From the NCBI RefSeq assembly GCF_003002055.1, contig NZ_PVZF01000002.1:434001-498000 (forward strand): a DNA stretch of 64,000 nucleotides, in the 5' to 3' direction. The notes below the pieces were generated by a model. The model searched no databases. It was given only the letters and a program-made list of their open reading frames with translations, and was not told where the DNA came from. This document shows positions 10,351 to 19,513 of the stretch, piece after piece. Made by a program: the position numbers and the translations under genes. Source of the stretch: Kineococcus rhizosphaerae. Its GTDB lineage: Bacteria; Actinomycetota; Actinomycetes; Actinomycetales; Kineococcaceae. Within the stretch, counting starts at the first letter, position 1, and each line of letters opens with the position of its first letter.

Positions 10351-11085
10351 TCAGCGGTGCAGCGGACGGGGCTCCACCCGCGTCTCGACGACCCCGCCGC
10401 CCTCGCGGCGCACGATCCAGGCGCCCTTGCCGGGCACCTCCGAGACGGCTTCGACGAGCTCGGTGCCCTGGTACACCAGCCCCACGCCGTCGTCGCTGCA
10501 GTGCGTCTCCCCGAGGACGCCCGAGCCCACGAGCTCGTGCACGAGCGGCCGGCGCCGGGCCTCGGAGTCGTAGTGCACGCCGTTGCCGTAGGGCAGCAGA
10601 CCCAGCCCGTTCGTCACCGGACGCAGCTGCGGACCGAACGAGTCCGTCGTGCCGCCCGCGAACCAGCAGATGGACCCCGCGCTGACCCCGCCGAGCACGA
10701 CCCCGGCCTCCCACGCGGCGCGGAACGCCTCCTCCAGCCCGTGCACGCGCCACACCGCCAGCAGGTTCGCCACCGAACCGCCGCCGACCCACACGACGTC
10801 CGAACCCAGCAGCAGGCCCGCGGGGTCGTCCACGCTCGGCAGGGGGAACAGGTCCAGCACGGTCGTGCGGAACCCCGCGCGCTCACCCGCGGCGTGGACC
10901 TCCGCCGCCCACGACCGCTGGTCGCCGCCGGCCGTCCCCAGGTACGTCAGGCGCGGGGCGCGCCCGGCCGGGACCCGGGCCAGCTCCACCGCCAGGTGCG
11001 CGGTACCGGCCCAGTCGACCCCGCCGAGATCGCGGCGCGTCCAGCCCCCCGACGTCGCGACGATCGTGGGCGCCTCAGCGGGCAC
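10351..11085 (-). CDS. S51-family peptidase E-like protein
   Basis: This 244-residue class I glutamine-amidotransferase-fold protein resembles peptidase E (alpha-aspartyl dipeptidase). The nucleophile elbow is GVSAGS (Ser135), with VVWVGGGSVANLL before it and YGNGVHYD (His171) after it as the likely catalytic histidine region. Substrate specificity is inferred only from the family. The GTG start overlaps the end of the upstream flavoenzyme gene by 11 bp, so the two are probably co-transcribed. Confidence 0.78.
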   Translation of the reverse strand: MPAEAPTIVATSGGWTRRDLGGVDWAGTAHLAVELARVPAGRAPRLTYLGTAGGDQRSWAAEVHAAGERAGFRTTVLDLFPLPSVDDPAGLLLGSDVVWVGGGSVANLLAVWRVHGLEEAFRAAWEAGVVLGGVSAGSICWFAGGTTDSFGPQLRPVTNGLGLLPYGNGVHYDSEARRRPLVHELVGSGVLGETHCSDDGVGLVYQGTELVEAVSEVPGKGAWIVRREGGGVVETRVEPRPLHR

Positions 11086-12403
11086 TGTGGAAACCGTTGC
11101 GGCCGAAGGCCTTCACCAGCACCGCGTCCGCGGCGCGGCGCCCCGAGACCAAGGCACCCTGCAACGAGGCGTTCTCCCGGTGGTCACCCGCCACGAACAC
11201 GTTCTCGCCGGCGTCGACGGGTTTCGGCCCCTCGAAGGGAGGCGCCACGACCGGCAGCGCGTGCGGGATCGCGTGCGCCGCGACCCGCGTCCAGGCCGCC
11301 GCGTTCACGCCGTACACGCGGCCGAGCTGTTCGCGGACCCGCGTCTCGGTGGCCTCGCTCACGTCCGCGCCGAGCACCTGCGCGCTGACCAGCGCCCGGT
11401 GGTCGGAGCCGGCCAGGACGTACCCGGGCGCGACCGCGGAGACGACCGCGGAGTTCACGACGGGACCGGTCCGGTCACCGTCGAGGTGCAGCAGCTTCTC
11501 GCGCGCGGCGGGAGCCGGTGACGTGGCGGCACCGAACCAGAACGTCGAGATGGCGTTGCTCTCGGGGACCTGCAGACCCGGCACGAGGTGGCCGGCCGCG
11601 TGCGCGTCCGTGGCCACGACGATGGCCTCGCAGTTCACGCCACCCTCGGCGGTCTCCACCACCAGGGAACGGGGCGCGTGCCCGATGTGCCGGACCTCCA
11701 CGCCCGTCACGACGCTGCCCGCCGGCAGCCCCGCGGCCAGCTGGTCGGGGACGGCCTGCATGCCGCGTGCGGGGACCCCCGGGGTCCCGCGCAGGAACGT
11801 GCGGACCAGCAGGTCCACGAAGCGGCGCGACGTCGTCCCGTCGACCTCGCCGACGACCCCGGCCAGGAACGGTTCGAGCACCGACCAGCGCAGCTCGCCG
11901 TGGACCTCGGCGGCGTCCAGACCGTCCGACCAGCCCGAGTCCTCGCCCTTGAGGTCCGCGGCCGACGTCACGCGCAGCAGCCACCGGGCCACCGCGGCCT
12001 TCTCCTTCGCGGTCCCCAGCGGGAAGCGCAGCGCCTCCAGCACCGCCGCGGGGTGGCGGCGCGGGTCCCGCACCGCGCTGACGCGGCCCCCGCGGTGCAC
12101 GGCCACCCCCGCGTCGAACGGCTGCAGGTCCAGGGCGTCCAGGTCGAGGACCTTCGCCACCTCCGGGTACGCCGGGTTCAGCAGCTGGAAACCGCGGTCG
12201 ACCCGGAAGCTGCCGATGGTCTCCGAGCGCACCCGCCCCCCCACCGCGTCGGCGGCCTCCACGACGAGCACGTCGATCCCGGCGGCCGCGAGGTGCCTGG
12301 CGCAGACCAGGCCGGCCAGCCCCGCGCCGACGACGACGACCTCGGCCGACGAGCGCAGCGCGGCGGGCGGGTGGGGGGTCTCGAGAGTGGAGCTGACGGT
12401 CAC
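11075..12403 (-). CDS. FAD-dependent amine oxidase/protoporphyrinogen oxidase-like protein
   Basis: This 442-residue flavoprotein begins with an FAD dinucleotide-binding motif VVVVGAGLAGLVCARHLAAAGIDVLVVE and the GGRVRSE segment of the amine oxidase/HemY superfamily. The C-terminal FAD contact region is ENVFVAGDHRENASLQGALVSGRRAAD. The substrate is unknown; similar proteins act on carotenoids, amines or porphyrinogens. The GTG at 12403 was chosen over longer options because a TACGCT hexamer (12411-12416, minus strand) lies seven bases upstream. Confidence 0.82.
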   Translation of the reverse strand: MTVSSTLETPHPPAALRSSAEVVVVGAGLAGLVCARHLAAAGIDVLVVEAADAVGGRVRSETIGSFRVDRGFQLLNPAYPEVAKVLDLDALDLQPFDAGVAVHRGGRVSAVRDPRRHPAAVLEALRFPLGTAKEKAAVARWLLRVTSAADLKGEDSGWSDGLDAAEVHGELRWSVLEPFLAGVVGEVDGTTSRRFVDLLVRTFLRGTPGVPARGMQAVPDQLAAGLPAGSVVTGVEVRHIGHAPRSLVVETAEGGVNCEAIVVATDAHAAGHLVPGLQVPESNAISTFWFGAATSPAPAAREKLLHLDGDRTGPVVNSAVVSAVAPGYVLAGSDHRALVSAQVLGADVSEATETRVREQLGRVYGVNAAAWTRVAAHAIPHALPVVAPPFEGPKPVDAGENVFVAGDHRENASLQGALVSGRRAADAVLVKAFGRNGFHSAR

Positions 12404-12471
12404 ACCCCAGAGCGTATCGACCCTGTGGACAGCGAGCGCGGCAGTCCCCGCCCGTGCGTCACCCTGTCCCC

Positions 12472-14241
12472 GTGACCCTCTCCGAGCCCACCACCGGCCC
12501 CCTCGGCGCGCGTCGTGACGCGCCCGGGGACGGCGGACCCGCGGACCCCGCGAGCCCGGTCCGGCAGTGGCGCCGCGCGACCCTGGCCGCCCTCGCCGAC
12601 GACCCGCGGCGGCAGCCGCCGGTCGTCGACGGGTACGCGGTGGGCGCGCTCCTGGGCGCCGGTGGGTCCAGCGTCGTGTGGTCCGGGACCGGCGTCGACG
12701 GCGTGGAGCGCGCCCTGAAGGTCCTCGCACCCCACACCGACACCGACCTGCTCGCCGAACTGTCGGTGCTGCGCCGGGTGCGTCACCCGCGAGTGGTTGC
12801 CGTGCAGGACATCTCGACGACCTCCGACGGCCGGCCCGTCCTCGTCCTCGACCTCGTCCCCGGCGGGTCGCTGGCCGGGCTGCTCACCCGCCGCCGGCGG
12901 TTGTCGGCCGGTGAGGTCTCCGGGCTGCTCGCCGTGCTGGGGCCCGCTCTGGAGGACCTGCACGCCGCCGGGGTCGTCCACGGCGACATCGCCCCCGGCA
13001 ACGTCCTGCTCGACGCCCGGGGCGAACCCGTGCTGGCCGACCTCGGGGTCGCCCGGGCCCTGGGACGCCGCCACGGCAGCGTCCTGGGCACCCCCGGCTT
13101 CGCCGACCCCGCGGCCGTGGCCGGGGAGGGCGTGGGCGCCGCCTCCGACGTCTACGGCCTCGCGGCGCTGGCCTGGTACGCCCTCACGGGTGAACCTCCC
13201 GCCCCCGGCGGGGCGCTCGCCGCGCGGGCCGCACGGCGTCGCGCGCTCGCGGACCTGCCGCCCGGCAACGGCGCCCCGGTGCTCGAGGCGCTGCGCGAGG
13301 GGCTGCACCGCAAGCCGTCCCGGCGCCCGACCCCGGGGGAGCTGGCGAGCGCGGTGGCCGCCGCCGCCCGGCCCCGGCCCGTGCGGGGGCTCACGGCTCC
13401 CGCGGCCGGTGCGGTCCCCGCTGCGCCCGTGCCGGCGCCTCCGCGGGTCACGCAGCTGGTGGCGGCCCCGGCGGTCGGTCCGGAGGTGGACCCGGCGCCG
13501 GTTCGGACCTCGCACCCTCGCCCGGCGTCGGCTCGCGGATCGGCTCGTGCCTCGACCCGCAGCGACGCGCGTCGCGTCGCACGACCGCAGCGGGGGCGTC
13601 CGTCGCGCCGCCTGGTGGTGGCCGGGACCCTGCCCGTGGTGGCCGCGGTCGCCGTCGTCCTGCTCTGGCGCACCGGGGCGTTCGAGGGCCCGGCCCCCGC
13701 TCCGTCGACCGCTGCCGCCGGCGCGACGCTCGCACCGCGCGCGGCGGCTCCGGTCCCCGCCGAACCCGCCCCCGACGAACCCGCCACCGCCGAGCCGGTC
13801 GCAGCCGAGCCCGTCACCGAGCCCGTCACCGAGCCCGTCACGGAGGTGACGGGGTCGGACGTCCTGCGCGGCGACGACGCCGGGGCGGTCGTCGCCGAGC
13901 TCGCCGACCGGCGGGCCCGGGCGCTGTCCTCCGGACAGACCACGGGCCTCGACCTCGTCGACGTCGCCGGCTCACCGGCGCGCACCACGGACGAGCAGCT
14001 CCTCGCCGAGCTGACGGCGGGCGGCGCGACGGTCGAGGCCCTCGGGTTCGACGTGCGGGCCGTGCGCGAGGTCGACCGCGCGGCGGACCGGTGGGTGCTG
14101 CAGGCCGACGTCACCACCGGTGAGCACGTCGTCGTGTCCGCCTCCGGGACGCGGCGGACGGTCCCGGCGGGCCGGCCGCGCACGTCCACGCTGACCCTGC
14201 AGCGCGTCGCGGGGGAGTGGCGGGTCAGCGACGTCGGCTGA
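12472..14241 (+). CDS. Ser/Thr protein kinase-like membrane protein with HGD and DLG motifs
   Basis: The 589-residue protein has a Hanks-type kinase domain (about 54-300), a Pro/Ala-rich linker, one membrane helix (about 385-405), an extracytoplasmic linker with EPVTEPVTEPVTEV repeats, and a C-terminal domain of about 120 residues. The glycine loop is LLGAGGSSVVW and the ATP lysine is probably Lys83 (ERALKVL). The catalytic loop reads HGDIAPGN (Asp172 kept, Arg replaced by Gly) and the metal motif reads DLG (Asp190). The key acidic residues remain, so activity is possible, but the missing Arg suggests no classical activation-loop phosphorylation. A GTG at 12454 is an alternative start. It is divergent from the flavoenzyme gene. 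Confidence 0.78.
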   Translation: MTLSEPTTGPLGARRDAPGDGGPADPASPVRQWRRATLAALADDPRRQPPVVDGYAVGALLGAGGSSVVWSGTGVDGVERALKVLAPHTDTDLLAELSVLRRVRHPRVVAVQDISTTSDGRPVLVLDLVPGGSLAGLLTRRRRLSAGEVSGLLAVLGPALEDLHAAGVVHGDIAPGNVLLDARGEPVLADLGVARALGRRHGSVLGTPGFADPAAVAGEGVGAASDVYGLAALAWYALTGEPPAPGGALAARAARRRALADLPPGNGAPVLEALREGLHRKPSRRPTPGELASAVAAAARPRPVRGLTAPAAGAVPAAPVPAPPRVTQLVAAPAVGPEVDPAPVRTSHPRPASARGSARASTRSDARRVARPQRGRPSRRLVVAGTLPVVAAVAVVLLWRTGAFEGPAPAPSTAAAGATLAPRAAAPVPAEPAPDEPATAEPVAAEPVTEPVTEPVTEVTGSDVLRGDDAGAVVAELADRRARALSSGQTTGLDLVDVAGSPARTTDEQLLAELTAGGATVEALGFDVRAVREVDRAADRWVLQADVTTGEHVVVSASGTRRTVPAGRPRTSTLTLQRVAGEWRVSDVG

Positions 14242-14253
14242 CCCGCACCCGTC

Positions 14254-15144
14254 TCAGGCCCGGGCGAGCCAGCCGGTGACCGCCGCGACGTCGGGGTGCC
14301 GGAACTCGAAGCCGTTGTCCTGCAGCACCTGCGGGACGACGCGCTGGCTGGCCAGCGTCTGCCCGGCGAACTCGCCGAGGGCCAGGCGCAGGGCGAAGGC
14401 GGGCGCGGGCAGCACCGTCGGGCGGTGCAGCGCGGCCCCCAGCGCCGCGGTGACGGCCAGGTTCGTCGCCGGTTCGGGGCAGACGAGGTTGACCGGGCCG
14501 GAGACGTCGTGCGTCAGCAGGAACTCCAGGGCGGCCAGCTCGTCGGGCATGGAGATGGGGCTCCACCACTGCGTCCCGCTGCCCAGCGGACCGCCCAGGC
14601 CGAGGCGGACGAGCGTCAGCAGCTGCCCGAACGCGCCGCCGACGGGGTTGGCCAGCAGACCCGTGCGGGCCAGGGCGACCCGGAGGCCGGCGTCCGTGGC
14701 CGGGGCCGTGGCCCCCTCCCACTCCTGCACCACGTGGGCCAGGAAGTCGCCGCCGCGGGGGGAGTCCTCGGTCAGGACGGCCGACCCGCCGTCGCCGTAG
14801 GCCCCGATGGCCGAGGCGTTGACCAGCACCTGCGGCTGCTCGGCCAGGGCGAGCAGCGCGCGCACGAGGGTCGAGGTCGACTCGGTGCGCGAGCGCAGGA
14901 TCGTCTCCTTGTACTGCGCGGTCCACCGCTTGTCGCCCACGCCGGCGCCGGACAGGTTCACCGCGCCCTGGACGCCGGTCAGCCGGCGCGGGTCGAGGCG
15001 CCCGGCGGAGGGGTCCCACTGCACCTCGTGCGGCTCGCGCTCGGCGTGCCGGACCAGGGTGAGGACCTCGTGCCCGCCGTTGCGCAGGTGGGCGACGAGG
15101 TGACGGCCGATGAGGCCGCTGGCCCCGCTGACGACGATGCGCAC
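14254..15144 (-). CDS. TIGR01777 family NAD(P)-binding epimerase-like protein
   Basis: This 296-residue extended-SDR protein has the N-terminal Rossmann motif VVSGASGLIGRHLVAHL, the NLSGAGVGDKRWT segment that marks the TIGR01777 (YfcH/SulA-like) group, and a C-terminal DUF1731 portion with QRVVPQVLQDNGFEFRHP. The reaction is not established. The GTG at 15144 has a CGGGAG site and gives a family-length protein; a longer form from 15195 is less likely. Neighbouring the E2 gene is a conserved actinobacterial arrangement. Confidence 0.88.
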   Translation of the reverse strand: MRIVVSGASGLIGRHLVAHLRNGGHEVLTLVRHAEREPHEVQWDPSAGRLDPRRLTGVQGAVNLSGAGVGDKRWTAQYKETILRSRTESTSTLVRALLALAEQPQVLVNASAIGAYGDGGSAVLTEDSPRGGDFLAHVVQEWEGATAPATDAGLRVALARTGLLANPVGGAFGQLLTLVRLGLGGPLGSGTQWWSPISMPDELAALEFLLTHDVSGPVNLVCPEPATNLAVTAALGAALHRPTVLPAPAFALRLALGEFAGQTLASQRVVPQVLQDNGFEFRHPDVAAVTGWLARA

Positions 15145-15180
15145 GAGCTGACTCCCGATCGACGGAGGGTGTGAACGGGA

Positions 15181-15212
15181 CAGCCCCGCCCTCACGAGGA
15201 GGGGCGGGGCTG
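15181..15212 (-). terminator. terminator of the E2 gene
   Basis: A perfect 11-bp stem (15181-15191 with 15202-15212) lies 20 bases beyond the E2 stop and upstream of the epimerase gene. Confidence 0.7.
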
Positions 15213-15231
15213 CCCGGGGTGCTGCGGTGGG

Positions 15232-17049
15232 TCAGAGCCCGAGGTCGCCCTCGAACTCGCCGGCCTCGATGCGCTTCTTCACGGTCTGCAGGAAGCGGGC
15301 CGCGTCGGCACCGTCCACGATCTGGTGGTCGTAGGACAGCGCCAGGTACATCATCGAGCGGATGGCGATGGTCTCCTGGCCGTCGGCGTCGGTGAGGACG
15401 ACGGGCCGCTTGACGATCGCGCCCGTGCCGAGGATGGCGACCTGGGGGGCGTTGAGGATCGGGGTGTCGAACAGGGCCCCGATGCTGCCGGTGTTGGTGA
15501 TGGTGAACGTCCCGCCGGACAGGTCGTCCGGGGTGATCTTGCTGGCGCGGGTGCGGGCCGCCAGGTCGGCGATCTTGCGGGCCAGGCCCCCGAGGTTCAG
15601 GTCGCCCGCGTCCTTGATCACCGGGGTGATGAGGCCCTTGGGGGTGTCGACGGCCATCGAGATGTTCTCGCTGCCGTGGTAGACGATGTTCTCGCCGTCG
15701 ATGCTGGCGTTGAGCGAGGGGTGCTGCTTGAGCGCCTCGACCGTGGCCTTGACGAAGAACGGCAGGAACGTGAGCTTGGCGCCCTCGGTGGCGGCGAAGG
15801 AGTCCTTGGCCCGCGCCCGCAGGCGGGCGACCTTGGTGACGTCGACCTCGATGACCGTCGTCAGCTGGGCCGAGTTCTGCAGGGACTCCTTCATGCGCTG
15901 GGCGATGACCTTGCGCAGGCGCGACATCTTCTCGGTGGTGCCGCGCTTGGCGGAGACCTCCACCGCCGGTGCGCTCTTCGCGGCCGGGGCCGCGGGAGCC
16001 GTGCTCGGGGCGGGAGCGGCGGCGGCCGCGGCGGCCTTCGCCTTGTCCGCCGCCTCCTGGACGTCCTGCTTGCGGATGCGACCCCCGACACCGGTGCCGG
16101 TGAGCGAGCCGAGGTCCACGCCGAGGTCCTTGGCGAGCTTGCGCACCAGCGGGGTCACGTAGGTACTGCCCCCCGTGGGCTGCGGCGCCTCGGCCGGGGC
16201 CGGGGCCGACGGCGCGGCGGGAGCAGCAGTGGCCGGGGTGGCCGGGGCGGCGGCCTGGGCCGGGGCGGCGGCGGGTTCGGCGCTCGGGGCGCTCGAGGGC
16301 TGGGTCGCGGCCTCGGCCTGCGACTGGGCCTCCTCCTGGACCTTCACCTCGTCGGCCAGCGTCTCCTCCTGCTGCGGGGCAGCGGGTGCCGCGGCGGGTG
16401 CGGACTGGGCGGAGGCGTCACCGATGCGGGCCAGGTCGGCGCCCACCTCGGCGGTCTCGTCCTCGCCGACCAGGATCTCCAGCAGCGTGCCCGCGACGGG
16501 GGAGGGGATCTCGGTGTCGACCTTGTCGGTCGAGACCTCCAGCAGCGGTTCGTCCACGTCGACGCTGTCGCCGACGCTCTTGAGCCAGCGGGTGACGGTG
16601 CCCTCGGTGACGGACTCGCCGAGCGCCGGCATCTTGACGGCTTCGCCCCCGCCGGAGCTGGGGGCCGCGGCCGCGGCGGGCGGCTGCTCGGGGTCGGGTT
16701 CCTGCGCCGACTCCGGAGCGGCCTGCGCGTCCTGCGTCGAGGGCGGGGTGGGTGCCTCTGCCTCCTGCGCCGGGGCGGCGGGGGCGTCCCCGCCGCCCCG
16801 GCCCTGCTCGGACTCCTCGCCGATGCGGGCCAGGTCCGCGCCCACCTCGGCAGTCTCGTCCTCGGGGACCAGGATCTCCAGCAGGACACCGGCGACCGGG
16901 GAGGGGATCTCGGTGTCGACCTTGTCGGTGGACACCTCCAGCAGGGGCTCGTCCACGGCGACGGTGTCGCCGACCTGCTTCAGCCACCGCGTGACGGTGC
17001 CCTCGGTCACGCTCTCGCCGAGAGCGGGCATCTGCACCGAGTTCGACAT
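15232..17049 (-). CDS. sucB: dihydrolipoyllysine acyltransferase (E2) with two lipoyl domains
   Basis: This is the E2 core of a 2-oxoacid dehydrogenase complex. In actinobacteria this protein is often annotated SucB but serves as the shared or pyruvate E2 (DlaT). The 605-residue protein has two lipoyl domains with lipoylated Lys43 and Lys176 in identical [15 protein letters not shown] contexts, long Ala/Pro linkers, a peripheral subunit-binding domain (about 296-335, [19 protein letters not shown]) and a catalytic domain ending with SYDHQIVDG (His575, Asp579). The ATG at 17049 follows a GAGGAG site. Lpd (E3) is encoded 69 bp upstream, and LipA/LipB act on it. Confidence 0.94.
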   Translation of the reverse strand: MSNSVQMPALGESVTEGTVTRWLKQVGDTVAVDEPLLEVSTDKVDTEIPSPVAGVLLEILVPEDETAEVGADLARIGEESEQGRGGGDAPAAPAQEAEAPTPPSTQDAQAAPESAQEPDPEQPPAAAAAPSSGGGEAVKMPALGESVTEGTVTRWLKSVGDSVDVDEPLLEVSTDKVDTEIPSPVAGTLLEILVGEDETAEVGADLARIGDASAQSAPAAAPAAPQQEETLADEVKVQEEAQSQAEAATQPSSAPSAEPAAAPAQAAAPATPATAAPAAPSAPAPAEAPQPTGGSTYVTPLVRKLAKDLGVDLGSLTGTGVGGRIRKQDVQEAADKAKAAAAAAAPAPSTAPAAPAAKSAPAVEVSAKRGTTEKMSRLRKVIAQRMKESLQNSAQLTTVIEVDVTKVARLRARAKDSFAATEGAKLTFLPFFVKATVEALKQHPSLNASIDGENIVYHGSENISMAVDTPKGLITPVIKDAGDLNLGGLARKIADLAARTRASKITPDDLSGGTFTITNTGSIGALFDTPILNAPQVAILGTGAIVKRPVVLTDADGQETIAIRSMMYLALSYDHQIVDGADAARFLQTVKKRIEAGEFEGDLGL

Positions 17050-17118
17050 CTCTTCGGTTCTCCTCACGGACGTTCTCCGGCGCCCGTGGACGCCGCGGGT
17101 TCAGGGGTTCGGGGACGG

Positions 17119-18498
17119 CTAGGAGTGCGAGTGCAGCGGCTTGCCGGCCAGCGCCAGGAACGCCTCGCCGACGGCCTCGTTCTGCGTCGGGTGCGTGTGG
17201 ACCAGGGCGGCCACGTCCTCGGGGTAGGCCTCCCAGTTCACGATGAGCTGCGCCTCGCCGACCTGCTCGCTCATGCGCGAACCGATCATGTGCACGCCCA
17301 CGACGGGGCCGTCCTTCTGCCGCACCAGCTTCACGAAACCGGTGGTGCCCAGGATCTGGCTCTTGCCGTTGCCGCCCAGGTTGTACTCGACGACCTCGAC
17401 GTCGCCGTGCACCTCGCGCGCCTTGGCCTCGGTCAGCCCCACGGAGGCGATCTCGGGCTCGCAGTACGTGACCTTCGGGATGCCCAGCTCGTCGACCGGC
17501 GTGGGGTCGAGCCCGGCGATCTCCTCGGCGACGAAGATGCCCTGCGCGAAGCCGCGGTGGGCCAGCTGCAGGCCGGGGACGATGTCGCCGACGGCGTAGA
17601 CGCCCGGGACGCTCGTCTGCAGGCGCTCGTTCGTCAGGACGAACCCGCGGTCGGTCGTGACGCCCTGCTCCTCGTAGCCCAGGCCCGCGGTGTTCGGCCC
17701 GCGGCCGACGGCGACCAGCAGCAGGTCGGCCTCGAAGGTCTTGCCGTCCTCGAGGGTGACGACGACGCCGTCGTCGTCCTGCTCCACGCCCTTGAAGCGG
17801 ACGCCCAGGGAGAAGGCGATGCCGCGCTTGCGGAAGGCCCGCTCGAGCGCCTTGCTGACGGCCTCGTCCTCCAGCGGCGCGAGGTGCGGCAGGGCCTCGA
17901 CGATCGTGACCTCGGCCCCGAAGGAGCGCCACACGCTGGCGAACTCGACGCCGATCACCCCGCCGCCGAGGACGACGACCTTCTTCGGCACCGAGTCGAG
18001 CTGCAGGGCCTGCTCGCTCGTGATGACGCGGCCGCCGATCTCCAGGCCGGGCAGGCTGCGGGAGTAGGACCCCGAGGCCAGCACGACGCTCTTGCCGGTG
18101 TACCGGACGCCGTCGACCTCGACGGCGTTCTTCGCGACGAGCTTGCCGGTGCCGGCGACCAGCTCCACCTTGCGGGACTTCACGAGGCCCTGCAGGCCCT
18201 TGTACAGGCGGGCGATGATGCCGTCCTTGTACTTGTTGACACCCGCCATGTCGACCGAGTCGAAGCTGGCGCGCACGCCGAACGCCTCCGACTCCCTGGC
18301 CGTGTCCGCGACCTCGGCCGCGTGCAGCAGGGCCTTGGTGGGGATGCAGCCGCGGTGCAGGCAGGTCCCTCCCAGCTCACCCTTCTCCACGAGGGCCACC
18401 GAGAGGCCCAGCTCGGCGGCGCGCAGGGCGGCTGCGTAGCCCCCACTGCCTCCCCCGAGGATGACGACGTCGTACTCCTGCCCGGCGGCACCTGCCAC
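17119..18498 (-). CDS. lpdA: dihydrolipoyl dehydrogenase (E3)
   Basis: This flavoprotein disulfide reductase re-oxidises the dihydrolipoyl groups of E2 using NAD. The 459-residue protein shows the FAD motif GGGSGGYAAALRAAELG, the redox-active disulfide GGTCLHRGCIPTK, the NAD-binding GGGVIGVEFASVW, the second FAD motif VYAVGDIV and the C-terminal catalytic HTHPTQNEAVGE (His-Glu pair). The GTG at 18498 is preceded by CAGGAG seven bases upstream. It is the first gene of the lpdA-E2 pair. Confidence 0.96.
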   Translation of the reverse strand: MAGAAGQEYDVVILGGGSGGYAAALRAAELGLSVALVEKGELGGTCLHRGCIPTKALLHAAEVADTARESEAFGVRASFDSVDMAGVNKYKDGIIARLYKGLQGLVKSRKVELVAGTGKLVAKNAVEVDGVRYTGKSVVLASGSYSRSLPGLEIGGRVITSEQALQLDSVPKKVVVLGGGVIGVEFASVWRSFGAEVTIVEALPHLAPLEDEAVSKALERAFRKRGIAFSLGVRFKGVEQDDDGVVVTLEDGKTFEADLLLVAVGRGPNTAGLGYEEQGVTTDRGFVLTNERLQTSVPGVYAVGDIVPGLQLAHRGFAQGIFVAEEIAGLDPTPVDELGIPKVTYCEPEIASVGLTEAKAREVHGDVEVVEYNLGGNGKSQILGTTGFVKLVRQKDGPVVGVHMIGSRMSEQVGEAQLIVNWEAYPEDVAALVHTHPTQNEAVGEAFLALAGKPLHSHS

Positions 18499-18641
18499 GA
18501 AATGCTCCTGAAGTCGGCTGTGCTGGCGACTGCTCCTTCGCGATCCTCTCACCACCGCGACCGGGCGCTTCGTCAGGGGGTGTTCGCGCCGCGCGAGCGC
18601 GGCGCCTGCCGTGCCCGGGCGCCGCGACGGGCCCGCAACGC

Positions 18642-18682
18642 CGCGACGGCACCTCTCCCGGGTGGGGAGAGGTGCCGTCGCG
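18642..18682 (-). terminator. 18-bp stem terminator after the heptad-repeat gene
   Basis: 18642-18659 pairs perfectly with 18665-18682 around a five-base loop. It lies about 50 bases beyond the stop of the repeat-protein gene, and would also insulate lpdA. Confidence 0.75.
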
Positions 18683-18731
18683 TCGGGGGGCGTTCGCGGT
18701 GCGGGGTGCTGACGGGGGAGGGGGGAGCCGG

Positions 18732-19208
18732 TCAGCGCTCCTTCTCGGCGGTGCCGGACTCCTTGCGTGCGACCGTGGACTCCTTGCGCGCGACGGTCGA
18801 TTCCTTGCGGGCGATCGTGGACTCCTTGCGCAGGACGGTGGACTCCTTGCGGGCGATCGTGGACTCCTTGCGCTGCACGGTGGATTCCTTGCGCAGGACC
18901 GTCGATTCCTTGCGCAGGACCGTCGATTCCTTGCGGGCGACCGTGGACTCCTTGCGCGCGACGGTCGATTCCTTGCGCGCGACGGTCGATTCCTTGCGCG
19001 CGACCGTGGACTCCTTGCGCGCGGTCGTGGCGGCGCTGCTCGCCGTGGACGAGGTGAGGACGAGGGCCGGCGCGTTCCCGCTGACCGTGGCGGACGCCGA
19101 CGCCGCGGAGGCCGCGCCCAGGCCACCGCCGGCGATCACGGCGGCCGCGGTGAGGGACAGGGCGGCACGACGGGCGATGCGCGAGACGGTGTTCGAACGC
19201 GTGGACAT
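18732..19208 (-). CDS. secreted protein built of thirteen RKEST heptad repeats
   Basis: No known family. From the ATG at 19208 (preceded by CGGAGG) the 158-residue protein has a Sec-type signal peptide (basic MSTRSNTVSRIARRAA, hydrophobic core, AxA sites near ASAASASA), a short Ser/Ala/Thr-rich region, then thirteen tandem heptads of consensus ARKESTV, with Leu or Gln at position 1 and Ile at position 7 in some copies, and a charged end. The repeats would be strongly basic-acidic amphipathic or extended. No Cys and no anchor are seen, so the protein should be exported and soluble or bound to the wall. The coding strand repeat is 21 bp long. Confidence 0.72.
   Translation of the reverse strand: MSTRSNTVSRIARRAALSLTAAAVIAGGGLGAASAASASATVSGNAPALVLTSSTASSAATTARKESTVARKESTVARKESTVARKESTVARKESTVLRKESTVLRKESTVQRKESTIARKESTVLRKESTIARKESTVARKESTVARKESGTAEKER
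18750..19022 (-). repeat. thirteen tandem 21-bp coding repeats
   Basis: Units start every 21 bases from 18750. The plus-strand core GACTCCTTGCG or GATTCCTTGCG is nearly invariant; variation is mostly in the bases encoding repeat positions 7 and 1. The first unit (18750-18770) encodes the degenerate C-terminal heptad. Confidence 0.95.
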
Positions 19209-19513
19209 GTTGCCTCCGTGACGAGTGCCCCGGTGCACACCGGGAGCCTTTTCTGGAACCGAACCGGTCGGAAGTGACGCCCCCGAACAAGGTCGTCACG
19301 GTGAGCATATACATGGTTGCTCAGGGTGTACGAGTCCAGAACGAGGACGATCACCCGAACGGCGGATCGATCGACGATTGATCGGAAAAGCCAGGAATGA
19401 ACGACCTGTGAGGCAACGGGTCCCGTTCCGAGAACGTTACCGGAAGATCATCGGGAAAGGGAGACGCGAGTGGACCGGTGAGGTGGCCCTCCGTCCGAGG
19501 GCCACCCGTGCGG
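19209..19513. other. 305-bp intergenic region, less GC-rich than its surroundings
   Basis: I see no gene. Next to the repeat gene is a 7-bp inverted repeat (19229-19235 with 19238-19244) that would fold in its 5' leader just before the ribosome-binding site. A TATGCT hexamer on the minus strand (19304-19309) is a candidate -10. The segment 19340-19480 has GATCGATCGACGATTGATC-like and AACGTTACC motifs of unknown role, and the pepA terminator closes it. Confidence 0.5.
19482..19506 (-). terminator. pepA terminator hairpin
   Basis: GGTGGCCCT (19482-19490) pairs with AGGGCCACC (19498-19506), eight bases beyond the pepA stop. Confidence 0.65.

Noticed and set aside
18586-18605. 8-bp GC hairpin GCGCCGCG/CGCGGCGC upstream of lpdA
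   Set aside because: It may be part of the terminator region but is short and weaker than the 18-bp stem next to it, so it was not listed separately.
18750-19022. Regular 21-bp repeats resembling a CRISPR or other non-coding array
   Set aside because: There are no spacers, the units are contiguous and in frame, and they encode a conserved heptad in a protein with a signal peptide and ribosome-binding site.
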